Notes under the pieces: model-generated
Databases searched by the model: none
Told to the model about the DNA's origin: nothing
What the model saw: only the letters and a program-made list of their open reading frames with translations
Part shown: positions 28,166 through 35,440 of the stretch, one piece after another
Position numbering within the stretch: the stretch's first letter is position 1
Layout of the letters: every line of letters begins with the position of its first letter
Translations under genes and position numbers: made by a program
From: an uncultured Polaribacter sp.
GTDB lineage: Bacteria; Bacteroidota; Bacteroidia; Flavobacteriales; Flavobacteriaceae
DNA length: 64,000 nucleotides
Direction of reading: 5' to 3'
NCBI GenBank assembly: GCA_943787375.1
Contig: CALSME010000002.1
Location: forward strand, 620,001 to 684,000

Positions 28166-28370
28166 CGTTCCTTATTTGTAAATCGTATCAATTTGGAAGT
28201 TGAATAGATTTAGTTATTGTTTTCATGATGTTTATAAACAATACTTATATATAAACGTACATTAATTTTAATTGCAATTCAAACATACATAAAAAATAAC
28301 ATATATTTATATTTCAATTGCTTTATTCCAATTCAATAAAAGCATTCAGCGATAAAACACCTTTTAAAAT

Positions 28371-28690
28371 TCAATAGAAAGCAAAAAAAACTCCAACGAA
28401 ATTCGTTGGAGTTGTAAGATGTAGTAAAAAGAAATAGTATCCTTTTACTTTGTTTTTGAAGTTTTTAAATTTCGTTGCTTCCTTTTTAGGCCAGCTGTTG
28501 TTTGAAGTATCTACATCCGCAGTTTCTTCATCTGGATCTAGTTTAAAGCTTACAATTTCTTGAGTAGCAGAGAACACTCTTTTTACAGAAGTGTCGTTCT
28601 GTATCCATATCTGAGCAGGAAAGGTTTGTCTTTCCGTGGTTCCATCTGCATGGGTCAATTCTATGATGATTGGTATTACTAATGGTTTTG
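28371..28690 (-). pseudogene. C-terminal fragment of an M1-type aminopeptidase
   Basis: The frame reads PLVIPIIIELTHADGT, then FPAQIWIQND, IVSFKLDPDEETADVDTSNN and SWPKK. This resembles the extreme C-terminus of Flavobacteria M1 family aminopeptidases, where a YADGT...PAQIW...ETADIDTSNNSWP pattern occurs. Only about 100 residues remain and there is no start codon before the TTG at 28658. It begins exactly at the edge of attC-like repeat B. The frame also runs through a strong terminator, so its last residues are not native and a one-base shift near the end is likely. Confidence 0.65.
28389..28413 (-). terminator. Rho-independent terminator
   Basis: ACTCCAACGAA pairs perfectly with TTCGTTGGAGT. 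On the minus strand the stem is followed by eight T residues. It is probably the native terminator of the aminopeptidase whose 3' end is left here. Confidence 0.85.
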
Positions 28691-28812
28691 TGTATGATTA
28701 GTGGCGTGTTTTAAGCACTAAAGTATATAAACAAATTCATAGATAGAAAATCCGTGAGGACTTTCGTAAATTGGCTAAAACCAAGCAATTAATTATACGC
28801 AGTGTTAGGCAA
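28682..28812 (-). repeat. attC-like repeat B (about 130 bp)
   Basis: On the minus strand it starts TTGCCTAACACTGCGTATAA (containing GCCTAAC, which fits RYYYAAC) and ends CATACACAAAACCATTAG. The outer halves pair as an imperfect dyad, and an inner GAAAATCC/GGACTTTC hairpin is present. Confidence 0.72.
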
Positions 28813-28818
28813 AGTTTA

Positions 28819-29094
28819 TTATTTAAACTCCTTTGGGTTCTTCTTATATTTCTTTTTTTCCCTTCTTGAAAATTCTTGTAATTTAATTTTCTCACTAAAT
28901 GATACATTGTAAGTTTCTCTAGACTCAATTTTTTTTACTTCGTTATCCATTAAGAAGAATGGGTTTAGATATTTAGTTTTTTGATTTCTTTTTTTCACTG
29001 TACTTTTTTTATCATCTAACAAATTTTTTAGATAATGAAAAGCACTAAAATCTAAACGATAATTTGTTTTATTAAATTTTTCTAATTTTCCCAA
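28819..29094 (-). CDS. Small Lys/Glu-rich protein, unknown (cassette gene)
   Basis: A 91-residue frame, very rich in Lys and charged residues (EFSRREKKKYKKNPKEFK at the C-terminus), with no recognised domain. It begins MGKLEKFNKTNYRLDFSAFH. The stop lies just inside the start of attC-like repeat B, as expected for a cassette gene. Coding status rests on position and length only. The 95-base gap to the next gene holds no clear feature. Confidence 0.45.
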   Translation of the reverse strand: MGKLEKFNKTNYRLDFSAFHYLKNLLDDKKSTVKKRNQKTKYLNPFFLMDNEVKKIESRETYNVSFSEKIKLQEFSRREKKKYKKNPKEFK

Positions 29095-29188
29095 TGGAGT
29101 ATGAGGATAAACTTTTTGTTAGCACTTTGTAGCCATTAACTATACAGATTGTTGTCTGCAGTCTATTACCAATATAGATATATAATAA

Positions 29189-29638
29189 TTAATGTTCAAT
29201 ACTGTGAATGCCCCTTACTTTACTGAATGTCAAATCCAATAATTTCCACCCTTCCTCTCTTTTTTGATAAACTTCTGTAACCGTGAATTCATTTGATACA
29301 TCGCTACCACGTACGTGTGCAGTTAACGTAATTCTATTCCAAAGTAAAACAGTATTTCCAAAAACTTCAACTACAACATCGTGAACGTCTGCTTGCTTAT
29401 ACCAGATACTTCCGGTTTTTATTATTTCAAGTTCTCTGTCTTTATTCCAAGTTCCGCTCATATGAACAAACTTTGATTTATCATCAAAAAGAATTTCAAG
29501 TTTGTCTACATTCTTGTCAGCCATCCATTGCCATTTATCTTTTGATAAGTTTTTAATTTCTTGCGCTGTTCTTGAGATTTGCCCAAATGAAGAATTCACA
29601 CTTGCGAGCAAAATAAGTCCTAAAAGTAATCGTTTCAT
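29189..29638 (-). CDS. Secreted NTF2-like (DUF4440/SnoaL-type) protein
   Basis: A 149-residue protein with a clean signal peptide (LLLGLILLASVNSSFG, cleavage near residue 20). An NTF2-like domain follows: a long first helix with the WQWMADKNVDKLEILFDDKSKFVH pattern, VVVEVFGNTVLLWNRI and a terminal EGWKLLDLTFSKV. No catalytic residues can be assigned. It lies six bases from the DUF418 gene, which is upstream on the same strand, so the two may form one cassette. Confidence 0.75.
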   Translation of the reverse strand: MKRLLLGLILLASVNSSFGQISRTAQEIKNLSKDKWQWMADKNVDKLEILFDDKSKFVHMSGTWNKDRELEIIKTGSIWYKQADVHDVVVEVFGNTVLLWNRITLTAHVRGSDVSNEFTVTEVYQKREEGWKLLDLTFSKVRGIHSIEH

Positions 29639-29644
29639 ATTAGT

Positions 29645-30895
29645 TTAATTATTAATATTTTTTCTAAAGTTCTGAAATTTAAGATAGGTTAATGAGCGCC
29701 ATAACCATTCTAGAGGTCCGTATAGATAGTATTTAAGCCAATATGCACTTATCACAGCTTGTACGATATAAATAATTATTCCTAAAAAGAACAGTGAAGC
29801 ATTACCTAAACCATTGAAGTAACTTCCTAAAGCCCATGAAGAAAATAGAATGCAACCAAGCATTCCTTGAATTATATAATTTGATAGACCTGTTCGTCCA
29901 TATGGTGATAAAGCTTCAAGATATTTTCTAATATGCTTTGATTGGTATAGCAAAATAAAGCCCATTGTTAATGCAGCTGATGAGACTACAAGGCTGATAT
30001 CAGCAAGTGCTTTTGCGAAAAGTAAAATAGGTAAAATGACGACTCCCTCTGTTCTAAAAAATATACGGAAATTTTGAGGGGGTAGTATGTTTTCAAGAGT
30101 AATTAAAATAATGGTCGCTAACAACAACCTACTGAAAATTTTCAGATTTCTCTTTCTATCGATATCAATGTTTTCAAAGAAGCGAATCTTTCCAAGTAAA
30201 AGTCCGAATAAAAAAAGTGCAAAGGTGATATAACCTCTTCCGAAATAACTGAATTGATATCTTAGCTTTCCCAAAAACCGTTCTTTGTAATTGTGTTTTG
30301 CAGAGTTTAAGAAAGAAGGGTTGGCAATGTGTGCAGGTATTTCTATAGACCTTTCAAAGTTGTTTGCTTCTTCTGAGTTTACATGTTCTGTTTTAATATT
30401 GTGATTATGGTAGGTAGATTGAATAATTCTAGGTCCTCCTAATAGGAAAAATGAAGCCAAAACTAATAGAATCCAACTTTTTGTTTTGTAAAGCGGAATC
30501 ATTAATAATCCGAATAAGGCATATACTGAAATGATTTCTACATTGTAAAATGAATGACTCACCACTCCCATGATCAAAAGAATTATCATTCTCCAAGCAA
30601 AACGTCCTCTAAAATCGATTCCTTTTTTTGAAGCCCGATCCATTTGAATAAAGAAACTTAAACCGAAAAGTAAGGCGAAAATGTTAATGAATCTACCCAT
30701 AACAATGTTGTATCCGATCCACCTCATTACTTCATCCAGCAAGGGAAATTGGAGAATTTCTTCTTTTGGAGCTCCTGCCTCAACCCCGAAGTGCTGTAAC
30801 ATGTGGATGATTATTACTCCAAGTAAAGCAAATCCTCTAAGTGAGTCTAATATTGTAATGCGTTTTAGGGGTGATGATAAAATATTTTTTGTCAT
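29645..30895 (-). CDS. DUF418-family membrane protein
   Basis: A 416-residue multi-pass membrane protein. I start at MTKNILSSPLKRITILDSLR (30895), because the family begins with a short basic stretch followed by LDxLRGFALLG. The C-terminal DUF418 signature GRTGLSNYIIQ is present, with PLEWLWRSLTY near the end. DUF418 proteins are putative transporters or acyltransferase-like membrane proteins of unknown function. The in-frame extension to 31075 runs back into attC-like repeat C and is not used. Confidence 0.85.
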   Translation of the reverse strand: MTKNILSSPLKRITILDSLRGFALLGVIIIHMLQHFGVEAGAPKEEILQFPLLDEVMRWIGYNIVMGRFINIFALLFGLSFFIQMDRASKKGIDFRGRFAWRMIILLIMGVVSHSFYNVEIISVYALFGLLMIPLYKTKSWILLVLASFFLLGGPRIIQSTYHNHNIKTEHVNSEEANNFERSIEIPAHIANPSFLNSAKHNYKERFLGKLRYQFSYFGRGYITFALFLFGLLLGKIRFFENIDIDRKRNLKIFSRLLLATIILITLENILPPQNFRIFFRTEGVVILPILLFAKALADISLVVSSAALTMGFILLYQSKHIRKYLEALSPYGRTGLSNYIIQGMLGCILFSSWALGSYFNGLGNASLFFLGIIIYIVQAVISAYWLKYYLYGPLEWLWRSLTYLKFQNFRKNINN

Positions 30896-31011
30896 ATTTA
30901 TGTTAGGTTTTTTTTGTAAAATACAAGAATAATAATTTTCAGGAATAACTTTAAAAATATTTAAGAACTCACGTTGAGTGTTGTTGAAATTGTTTCTTAA
31001 TTTATGTAATT

Positions 31012-31145
31012 GCAGACAACGTTTTGTATATGCTTTGTTGCGTGGTTTAAGCACTAAAGTTAGCAAATAAATCACAGATAGAAAGTCCGCGAGGATTTTC
31101 AGAAGTAGACGAGAACTAGCTATTAATTATACACGGTGTTGGCAG
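31012..31145 (-). repeat. attC-like repeat C (about 130 bp)
   Basis: On the minus strand it runs from CTGCCAACACCGTGTATAAT to CATATACAAAACGTTGTCTG. It has an inner GAAAATCC/GGACTTTC-type hairpin and a conserved block with TGCTTAAACCACGCAACAAA. It lies between HigA and DUF418 genes. Confidence 0.75.
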
Positions 31146-31152
31146 TAGTAAT

Positions 31153-31713
31153 TTATGCTATTGCTAAATCGTCTTCACTTAATTTCAGTTTTGGATTATC
31201 TAATTTTTTAATCGTTGTTCTAATTTTTATTCTATCAGATTGTGGCAAAAAAGTCGGAACCAAATCAGTTAAATCAATTTTCAAAATTCGATGAATAACA
31301 ATTAAATCTTTTAAGGAAAAAGGACTTACACCGTTTATCAGTTCAGACATATAGGATTTGCTTTGGTGTCCCAAAACTTTCCCAAAGTCTTGTTGTGTTA
31401 GGTTTAAGTTTTTTAATTTCTTTCTTATAAGCTCTTTTCTTCGCTGGATAAATAAACGTTCCTTTTCGGCAATCAATTCCGCAACATCGCTTTCTCGAAG
31501 TTTTTTGTCAGATATTTTAGATTCCGCACTCCAATTCTCATTTTCGTACTGCTCAATTAAATCTCTTAATTTTTCTCGAACGGATTTGAATTTCGGGTTT
31601 TCTTTTGAAAGAACACGTAGTTTTCTGTCCGCAATCAATGCTCTTTCAAAATCCAGTTCATTCTGAATTTTTCCAGCTTCTATTAGTTGAGATATGTCAA
31701 ATTGTGTTTTCAT
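31153..31713 (-). CDS. HigA-type antitoxin (XRE HTH)
   Basis: A 186-residue protein with a central XRE helix-turn-helix (LNLTQQDFGKVLGHQSKSYM then SELINGVSPFSLKDLIVIHR). It is encoded nine bases after a HigB-type toxin gene. Its long N-terminal extension is charged and probably dimerises or blocks the toxin. In higBA loci the toxin precedes the antitoxin, as here. The pair is enclosed by attC-like repeats C and D, so it forms a two-gene cassette. Confidence 0.82.
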   Translation of the reverse strand: MKTQFDISQLIEAGKIQNELDFERALIADRKLRVLSKENPKFKSVREKLRDLIEQYENENWSAESKISDKKLRESDVAELIAEKERLFIQRRKELIRKKLKNLNLTQQDFGKVLGHQSKSYMSELINGVSPFSLKDLIVIHRILKIDLTDLVPTFLPQSDRIKIRTTIKKLDNPKLKLSEDDLAIA

Positions 31714-31722
31714 AATATTATT

Positions 31723-32061
31723 TTAAATCCAATCGTTAGACTTTAACCACTTTTTTATCGTGTTTCTGTTGTTCCTAAAAGTCGTTTCGTATTGTTGGTG
31801 TGTTCCCGCCCAAACTACTGTTGCTTCATTATCGTAAAACTCAATCAGAATCATTGTTCTGTGAACATTGATGTTAAAAAAATAAAATCCGTCATTATGA
31901 ACATTATCAGCATCCTGTCTCGTTTTGTTTAATTCAGTTTGGTCTTTCCAATCATTCTCATCAACATCTTTAATTAGCTGGTCGATAGCTTTAGTTAAAG
32001 GAACATTTCCTTTGTTCTTTCTTTTTAGCTTTTCTAATATTTTCTTATTGGTCAGTCTCAT
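31723..32061 (-). CDS. HigB-type toxin (RelE superfamily)
   Basis: A 112-residue protein matching the HigB_toxin family: DADNVHNDGFYFFNINVHRT, LIEFYDNEATVVWAGTHQQY, then TFRNNRNTIKKWL. Relatives are ribosome-dependent mRNA interferases. It is the first gene of the cassette and its antitoxin follows. Confidence 0.85.
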   Translation of the reverse strand: MRLTNKKILEKLKRKNKGNVPLTKAIDQLIKDVDENDWKDQTELNKTRQDADNVHNDGFYFFNINVHRTMILIEFYDNEATVVWAGTHQQYETTFRNNRNTIKKWLKSNDWI

Positions 32062-32123
32062 TTACTATTGCAAACATACAAAGAAGTTCGGATTAATACC
32101 GAACTTTACAAGTTTTCTTTTAT

Positions 32124-32256
32124 TGCTGCTTCGTGATTGTGTAAGATTTGTTGCGTGTTTTAAGCAATTAATTTAGTAAATAATTATCGACCAAGAAAGT
32201 CCGCGAGGACTTTCGCAAGTAGGCAAGAAGCCAGCAATAAATTATATACGGCTTTA
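32124..32256 (-). repeat. attC-like repeat D (about 130 bp)
   Basis: This copy has the most perfect inner hairpin: GAAAGTCC GCGA GGACTTTC. The outer arms (AAAGCCGTATATAATTTATT on the minus strand and a divergent right arm) are less well paired than in copies B and C. The fic stop codon lies in its edge. Confidence 0.72.
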
Positions 32257-32850
32257 GTTTTTTGCAAATTTAATTAATGGTGCAACGTTTCCATTATCAG
32301 CTTTTTTTAAAGCTTTCATATACTCCTTTCTTGTTTCGTTAGCTTTAACCATATTTGATTGCTGCCACGAGAATATTTCTTTCCCATATATTGATTCCAT
32401 AATTATGTCCGCCATCATTCTTGAATGCCTTCCATTTCCATTTGGGAAACAATGAATAGATACTATTCTATGTTTGAATCTAATAGCTATTTCTTCAGGT
32501 TGAAAAGTTTTGTTTTCAATCCAAAATTTAGTGTCGTCCAGTAAATTCTTTAATTCAATTCCAACTTGTGTCCAGCTTATTCCAATGTTTTTATCAGTTT
32601 TTCTAAATTCACCTGCCCATTTCCAGACATCATCGAACATTTTTTTGTGTAAATCTTTTATGAACTTTTCGGTCAATATTTTTTCAAGTTTTAAATTAGC
32701 TCTAATTGTCCATTCTACAGCTTTTTCAATATTTAACTGTTCAAATTCATCGAGCTCTCCTTGTGTTGTTATTGACTTTATTTTTAGACCTTCTTTTTCT
32801 TCTTCATTCAAAGGTGTTTGACCATCTTTATAATCGAATTTTAATCCCAT
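32254..32850 (-). CDS. Fic domain protein (mobile mystery protein B)
   Basis: A 198-residue Fic protein with the catalytic motif HCFPNGNGRHSR (HxFxxGNGRxxR, variant CFPNGNGR), an upstream KWAGEFRKTDKNIGI segment and a C-terminal KADNGNVAPLIKFA. Fic enzymes AMPylate target proteins. The gene order HTH then Fic, the overlap of 10 bases and the length identify the pair known as mobile mystery proteins A and B, seen on mobile elements in many bacteria. It probably works as a toxin-antitoxin-like unit. Confidence 0.88.
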   Translation of the reverse strand: MGLKFDYKDGQTPLNEEEKEGLKIKSITTQGELDEFEQLNIEKAVEWTIRANLKLEKILTEKFIKDLHKKMFDDVWKWAGEFRKTDKNIGISWTQVGIELKNLLDDTKFWIENKTFQPEEIAIRFKHRIVSIHCFPNGNGRHSRMMADIIMESIYGKEIFSWQQSNMVKANETRKEYMKALKKADNGNVAPLIKFAKN

Positions 32851-33302
32851 AATGACTTTCTCATCTCTCGTTTTATTTCGTTAGCAAGCTCCTTAATGGT
32901 TTTAGATATCTTTTCATCTCCAATTCCTTGGTCCTCCAATTTCATATTTTGATTGGTCCTCAATACTATTTTTTGGGCCAGTTTTTCAGCTTTTATTTGT
33001 ATTAAGTCGTCGATGGTCCCATCTTTTGGGACCAGTGCATAGACCAATTTTAATTCTATAGCTGTGGCAACTTCCTTTAAGGTGTTTAGTGTTATGGTCC
33101 CATTTGCTTCGCTTTCTTCAATCTTTCGAACTCCTTGACGAGTTATATTCAGTTTGGTGCCGAGTTGGGCCATTGTCATATTTAGAGTATTACGAATAGT
33201 TTTTATCCACCCTCTTTCTGGGGCCAGGACCATTTTTGTTTTAAGAAATGGCTTTAGTTTTTGGTCCAATTGTTCAATCATTAATTGTTGTTTATTTCTC
33301 AC
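32841..33302 (-). CDS. XRE-type HTH protein (mobile mystery protein A)
   Basis: A 153-residue protein with a classical HTH (MTMAQLGTKLNITRQGVRKI) and the family feature LVYALVPKDGTIDDLI. The conserved N-terminal LDQKLKPF...RGWIKTIRNTLNMT also matches the mobile mystery A family. It is the putative antitoxin and autorepressor of the downstream fic gene. Two identical operator-like palindromes lie just upstream. Confidence 0.87.
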   Translation of the reverse strand: MRNKQQLMIEQLDQKLKPFLKTKMVLAPERGWIKTIRNTLNMTMAQLGTKLNITRQGVRKIEESEANGTITLNTLKEVATAIELKLVYALVPKDGTIDDLIQIKAEKLAQKIVLRTNQNMKLEDQGIGDEKISKTIKELANEIKREMRKSLWD

Positions 33303-33339
33303 TTTTTAAAATGGTTTAAGTTTAAAACTTACTATATAT

Positions 33340-33389
33340 GTAAACTATTAGGTTTACAAATATATAAAAAAGTAAACTATTAGGTTTAC
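33340..33389 (-). promoter_or_regulatory. Twin operators overlapping a -7 box, upstream of the HTH-fic operon
   Basis: GTAAACTATTAGGTTTAC occurs at 33340-33357 and again at 33372-33389, 32 bp apart (about three helical turns). Each has GTAAAC/GTTTAC arms. Between them, on the minus strand, TATATTTG (33357-33364) fits the -7 consensus and abuts the promoter-proximal operator. Binding of the HTH protein here would shut off the operon. Confidence 0.7.
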
Positions 33390-33407
33390 AAAATCTACGA
33401 CAAAATA

Positions 33408-33848
33408 TTACACTCTTTGTTTAATATAGTGTTTGGTGAGTTCCGCAGCTACAGTTCTACACCAAATCTCCTGCGGGTGGTTCTCATATCCGTACTCTTT
33501 AAGTTGTTTGTCATACCATTGATCCTTTGAATGAGAGGTTATCTCCCTCCAGTGGACAAGTTCATGTAGAGTTATCTCCACAATACCTTCATAGTCACTT
33601 ACATTCTGAGTAAATAAGGTAATCTTGTTGTTATAAAAAGTGTAAGTACCAGCATAATCGGAAGATTCATCACTAATCACAATTTTGGGGGATTTCTTTC
33701 TAATAGGATACATTTCAATAAACCACTCCTTTACATGATTTGATAATTCTTCAATAGTAATAGTATTAGAAGGTAAAAATAGGTTTACAATAAATCCAAG
33801 AATGTATAAAATTATTATTCCGATAATAATGTATCCAAATATTTCCAT
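33408..33848 (-). CDS. Membrane-anchored zincin-like protein (HELVH)
   Basis: A 146-residue protein with one N-terminal membrane helix (IIIGIIILYILGFIVNLFL). A small metallopeptidase-like domain follows, containing TLHELVHWRE (HExxH zinc motif) and a downstream ENHPQEIWCRTVAAEL that could supply the third ligand. It resembles SprT/anti-sigma-type minimal zincins carried on phages and integrative elements. The substrate is unknown. Confidence 0.65.
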   Translation of the reverse strand: MEIFGYIIIGIIILYILGFIVNLFLPSNTITIEELSNHVKEWFIEMYPIRKKSPKIVISDESSDYAGTYTFYNNKITLFTQNVSDYEGIVEITLHELVHWREITSHSKDQWYDKQLKEYGYENHPQEIWCRTVAAELTKHYIKQRV

Positions 33849-34023
33849 AACTGGAATTTACCGCGAGAATTTTATTCTGCCTAAAATAGATTTGAAAAGT
33901 TGTCTGCTTATACATTTGTTCTAAGTATAAGTTCATCAAAACACTCTTATCCCTTTACCAGCAGTATGTTGCAGTGATTAGAACCTATTTAAAAACGAAT
34001 CCATCTTATACTTTCATTAAAAA

Positions 34024-34674
34024 ATGCGGCATAATCAAAGTTTTGCGCTTATGTTAGCCGGGTTAATTTCTAAAAATATAAAAATGTCATTACAGGGTCA
34101 ACGAACAACAACCGGTGCAATTCCGTGGGAAGATTTTAAATCACTAATTGGAAAATTAGAACGAGATGGGAATTATAAATACTGTTTACTGATTTCAATT
34201 GGTGTTTTTACAGGTTTACGAATAGGAGATATACTCAAATTAAGGTACACCGACTTTTCGGGGGGAGATATATTAGTCATAGTGGAACAAAAGACAAAAA
34301 AGACCCGAAGAATTAAATTAAATCAGGATTTACTCGAAATAATATATCGTGTTAAAAGGAAACAACTGATAGATGATGACAATCAATTCATTTTCATAAA
34401 TAAATACGGAACCAAACCCATTGATAAATCGTGGGTGAACGTTTCCCTAAAAAAAATATTTAAAAAATATAAAGTACATGTAGATGGAAATGTATCCACA
34501 CACATGTTTAGAAAAACACTCGGAAATAGAGTTCTAAAATTGAACAACTACAGCAACCAGTCTATTGTTCTGTTAATGGAACTCTTTGGTCACTCATCTA
34601 TGGGGATAACAAAAAGATATCTTGGTATCAGAGAAAAAGAAGTAATGGGTGTATACGAAAGTTTGAGTTTGTGA
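34024..34674 (+). CDS. Minimal tyrosine recombinase/integrase
   Basis: The full catalytic set is present: Arg in FTGLRIGDIL, Lys in QKTKKTRRIKL, HxxR in THMFRKTLG, His in LFGHSSMG and the nucleophile Tyr in ITKRYLGI. At 216 residues (196 if it starts at the ATG at 34084, MSLQGQRTTTG) it lacks the usual N-terminal SAM-like core-binding domain. It is divergent from the minus-strand cassette-like genes, as an integron integrase is from its array. No integron-integrase-specific insertion was recognised, so the link is positional only. Confidence 0.82.
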   Translation: MRHNQSFALMLAGLISKNIKMSLQGQRTTTGAIPWEDFKSLIGKLERDGNYKYCLLISIGVFTGLRIGDILKLRYTDFSGGDILVIVEQKTKKTRRIKLNQDLLEIIYRVKRKQLIDDDNQFIFINKYGTKPIDKSWVNVSLKKIFKKYKVHVDGNVSTHMFRKTLGNRVLKLNNYSNQSIVLLMELFGHSSMGITKRYLGIREKEVMGVYESLSL

Positions 34675-34720
34675 TTCTTTTGAATTCCTTTAGGTTGCGT
34701 GCGGATAATATTTCGTGAAG

Positions 34721-34862
34721 GATCACCGTCACGGGTTGATGATAATTATTGTTAGTCGCACATTGGTATAGAATGTGGGGGGTACTCCCTGGGGGGAGTC
34801 CTGAGAGAAGCCCCCGCTTAATTAAGGGTAAAATCGACTTCTCCAGAGGGGAGACGGTGATC
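34721..34862. repeat. 10-bp inverted repeats flanking GC-rich hairpins
   Basis: GATCACCGTC (34721-34730) and GACGGTGATC (34853-34862) are perfect inverted copies 122 bp apart. Between them lie G-runs and small hairpins (ACTCCC TGG GGGAGT near 34783-34800; TCTCC AGA GGGGAGA near 34840-34853), unusual for this AT-rich DNA. The location just after the recombinase gene suggests an attachment, transfer or control site. No gene was found in 34675-34946. Confidence 0.45.
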
Positions 34863-34946
34863 AAATTCATATTTTTCTGGATTTTTCACCTAAAATCGAC
34901 TTTTTTAAAAATAAATTTTTTTCAATTTTCTCTAAAAAAATCAGTT

Positions 34947-35174
34947 TTACACCTGCAGTAGTTTCTCCAGTATTTTAACCATAGCGTAAGTATCCAACTT
35001 ACAGTACTCTAATAATTGTCTTCTTGTTTCTTCTACGTCACCCTTAAATGAACCATTTACCATTGAAAGAAAAGTATTGGATGCAGTACCACCTTCTTTA
35101 ATCTCAAGATTATTATATGAAAGTTCAGGAACCAGTGCAGGTAAAACGTACTTTATTGAATAACTACCCTTCAT
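34947..35174 (-). pseudogene. C-terminal remnant of a DUF2779 protein
   Basis: A 75-residue frame starting MKGSYSIKYVLPALVPELSY, followed by EIKEGGTASNTF and LLEYCKLDTYAMVKILEKL. This is the characteristic end of DUF2779 proteins, which have several hundred residues. The frame is open only back to about 35213 and the rest of the gene is missing. The surrounding 35175-35373 shows no gene. Confidence 0.7.
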
Positions 35175-35373
35175 ATCGGGGGTTATAGTACCACTTCTGT
35201 TGGAAAGGGATTATAAGGTCCTTTAAACGATTTATGATCCCTTTCGGGAATAGAAGTAGACATCCTAATTAAAAAAGAATCAAATCGTTAATCCTTGTTC
35301 TACTTCGTTCAAAACATTCTGTTCGTTAGTTGCTTAATAATGTAGTGAAAATTGTATTTTTAAGCTTTAATGA

Positions 35374-35391
35374 AGTTAATGCGACAGAACC
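35374..35391 (-). repeat. IS6-type terminal sequence, left boundary of the 16-kb module
   Basis: On the minus strand this reads GGTTCTGTCGCATTAACT. Its inner 16 bases are exactly inverted relative to 51719-51734, next to an IS6 transposase remnant. The form GGTTCTGTnGCA is typical of IS6/IS240-type ends. No transposase is left on this side. Confidence 0.6.
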
Positions 35392-35440
35392 GTTTTTATT
35401 AATTTTAACCTTTTAAATTTAATAAAAACTATATTTTAGA

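Noticed and set aside
30896..31075. Sixty-residue extension of the DUF418 protein
   Set aside because: It runs into attC-like repeat C and has no family character.
34024..34674. Bona fide integron integrase
   Set aside because: The recombinase lacks the core-binding domain and no IntI-specific insertion was seen, so only an integron-like system is claimed.
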